From Chlamydomonas sphaeroides (taxonomy: Eukaryota; Chlorophyta; Chlorophyceae; Chlamydomonadales; Chlamydomonadaceae), in the NCBI GenBank assembly GCA_001662425.1, contig BDDC01000019.1, forward strand, positions 61,740 to 80,793: DNA of 19,054 nt. Reading direction: 5' to 3'. The notes beneath the pieces were generated by a model. The model had not been told where the DNA came from. It ran no database searches and worked only from the letters and a program-made list of their open reading frames with translations. Positions 18,617-19,054 of the stretch are shown here, piece after piece. How positions within the stretch are numbered: the stretch's first letter is position 1; every line of letters starts with the position of its first letter. The position numbers and the translations under genes were made by a program.

Positions 18617-19054
18617 GCTTGCTTTTGTCCAATGTGTGCTGTTCGCGCTCATTTACAGCGCGGCAACGGAGCCAGTCTTGCTATTCAGTCCTGTTGCCTG
18701 TGGGCCGACTAACGGTGCTGATGCGCCCTCCGGGCTGTTATCTGCGCTCACCGTGGAGCAGCTCGCGAATGGGGCACTCGCAGCCGCTTCTCAGTTCGTC
18801 TGGGACTTTGAAGGCCAGCGTGACATCTTGCGAGCTCCAGCAGGTGCGCCTCAAGTTACACTTCACACGATCCCGACGAACCCCTGGCAACCTGCCCTCG
18901 GCGGCCCCCCCCCCAGGGTCAAATGTGACCCTGTCCTGCTTGGTGGCCAGCAACGTGACGCTCGTTCCACCCGGAGGGCCTGGTCGGTTCCTGCAGCCGG
19001 CCGCCCTCAACCTGACCTCCGCAGCCAGCCTCCGCATGTCCGGTGTTACCCTCT
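18606..19054 (+). CDS. Paralogue of gene A (gene A-prime): signal peptide and start of ectodomain, open at right edge
   Basis: Exon 1 is 18606-18843 and exon 2 is 18917 to the window end, with a 73-nt phase-1 intron whose acceptor follows a pure run of ten C. The product starts with a hydrophobic signal peptide (LAFVQCVLFALIYSA). It then shares with gene A a motif of the form LS.LT..QL..GALA ... VWDFEG.RD, then NVTLSCLVA.(N/H)VTL..PGG and FLQPAALNLTSAASLRMSG. The donor (GCAG|GTGCG) and intron phase match intron 1 of gene A exactly. It is expected to encode the same kind of cell-surface protein; the rest lies outside the window. Divergence is large in exon 1 and very low at the end of exon 2. 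Confidence 0.8.
   Translation, partial: MITRLAFVQCVLFALIYSAATEPVLLFSPVACGPTNGADAPSGLLSALTVEQLANGALAAASQFVWDFEGQRDILRAPAGAPQVTLHTIPTNPWQPALGGPPPRVKCDPVLLGGQQRDARSTRRAWSVPAAGRPQPDLRSQPPHVRCYP
18987..19054 (+). repeat. Right copy of the 68-bp identical receptor block
   Basis: This is the exact reverse complement of 3867-3934. It is the end of the visible part of exon 2 of gene A-prime and is truncated by the window edge, so the true extent of identity is unknown. Confidence 0.9.

Noticed and set aside
18738..19037. Minus-strand open frame similar to a plus-strand frame at 3851-4186
   Set aside because: Both are antisense shadows of the same conserved receptor exon 2; the similarity reflects the paralogy of the sense genes.

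Overview
This looks like nuclear DNA of a volvocine or chlamydomonadalean green alga (a Chlamydomonas relative). The evidence is very high GC, strong G/C bias at third codon positions, genes cut into many short exons by introns with GTGNGN donors and (G)CAG acceptors, abundant CAG/GCC/ACGC simple repeats, and protein kinases of the style expanded in these algae. No bacterial operon, rRNA, tRNA or CRISPR signal was seen. All gene models were built by eye from open frames, splice signals and phase bookkeeping, without transcripts or database searches.

Layout, left to right. (1) 1-4312, minus strand: the 5' part of a type I membrane protein gene ('gene A'). It has a signal peptide, an N-glycosylated ectodomain of short NVT/NVS/NLT-type beta repeats spread over ten exons, one transmembrane helix and a Ser/Gly/Ala-rich cytoplasmic tail that is still open at position 1. 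(2) 4313-7239: no convincing gene. The minus strand is G-rich here; the stretch is probably the 3' flank of gene B plus the promoter of gene A. (3) 7240-17541, minus strand: a 24-exon gene ('gene B'). The chained exons total 3999 nt (1332 residues plus stop). It encodes an apparently soluble protein with two GAF-like regions, a helical linker and a TKL-type Ser/Thr kinase domain with HCDLKPAN and DMG motifs. (4) 17542-18605: a divergent intergenic region, visibly less GC-rich. (5) 18606-19054, plus strand: the first two exons of 'gene A-prime', a paralogue of gene A with the same signal-peptide exon, the same phase-1 first intron and the same second exon. It runs off the right edge.

Together the window reads as a small sensory-kinase cluster: two paralogous ectodomain receptor genes in opposite orientation flanking a cytosolic GAF-GAF-kinase. 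A functional link between them is inference from position only. Points most worth a second look: a 68-bp block identical between the two receptor paralogues although their first exons are strongly diverged; a probable one-base frameshift in exon 7 of gene A; a (GTGC)n microsatellite that begins exactly at a splice donor of gene B; a 21-nt kinase micro-exon; and a family of about 30-nt inverted sequences inside kinase introns.
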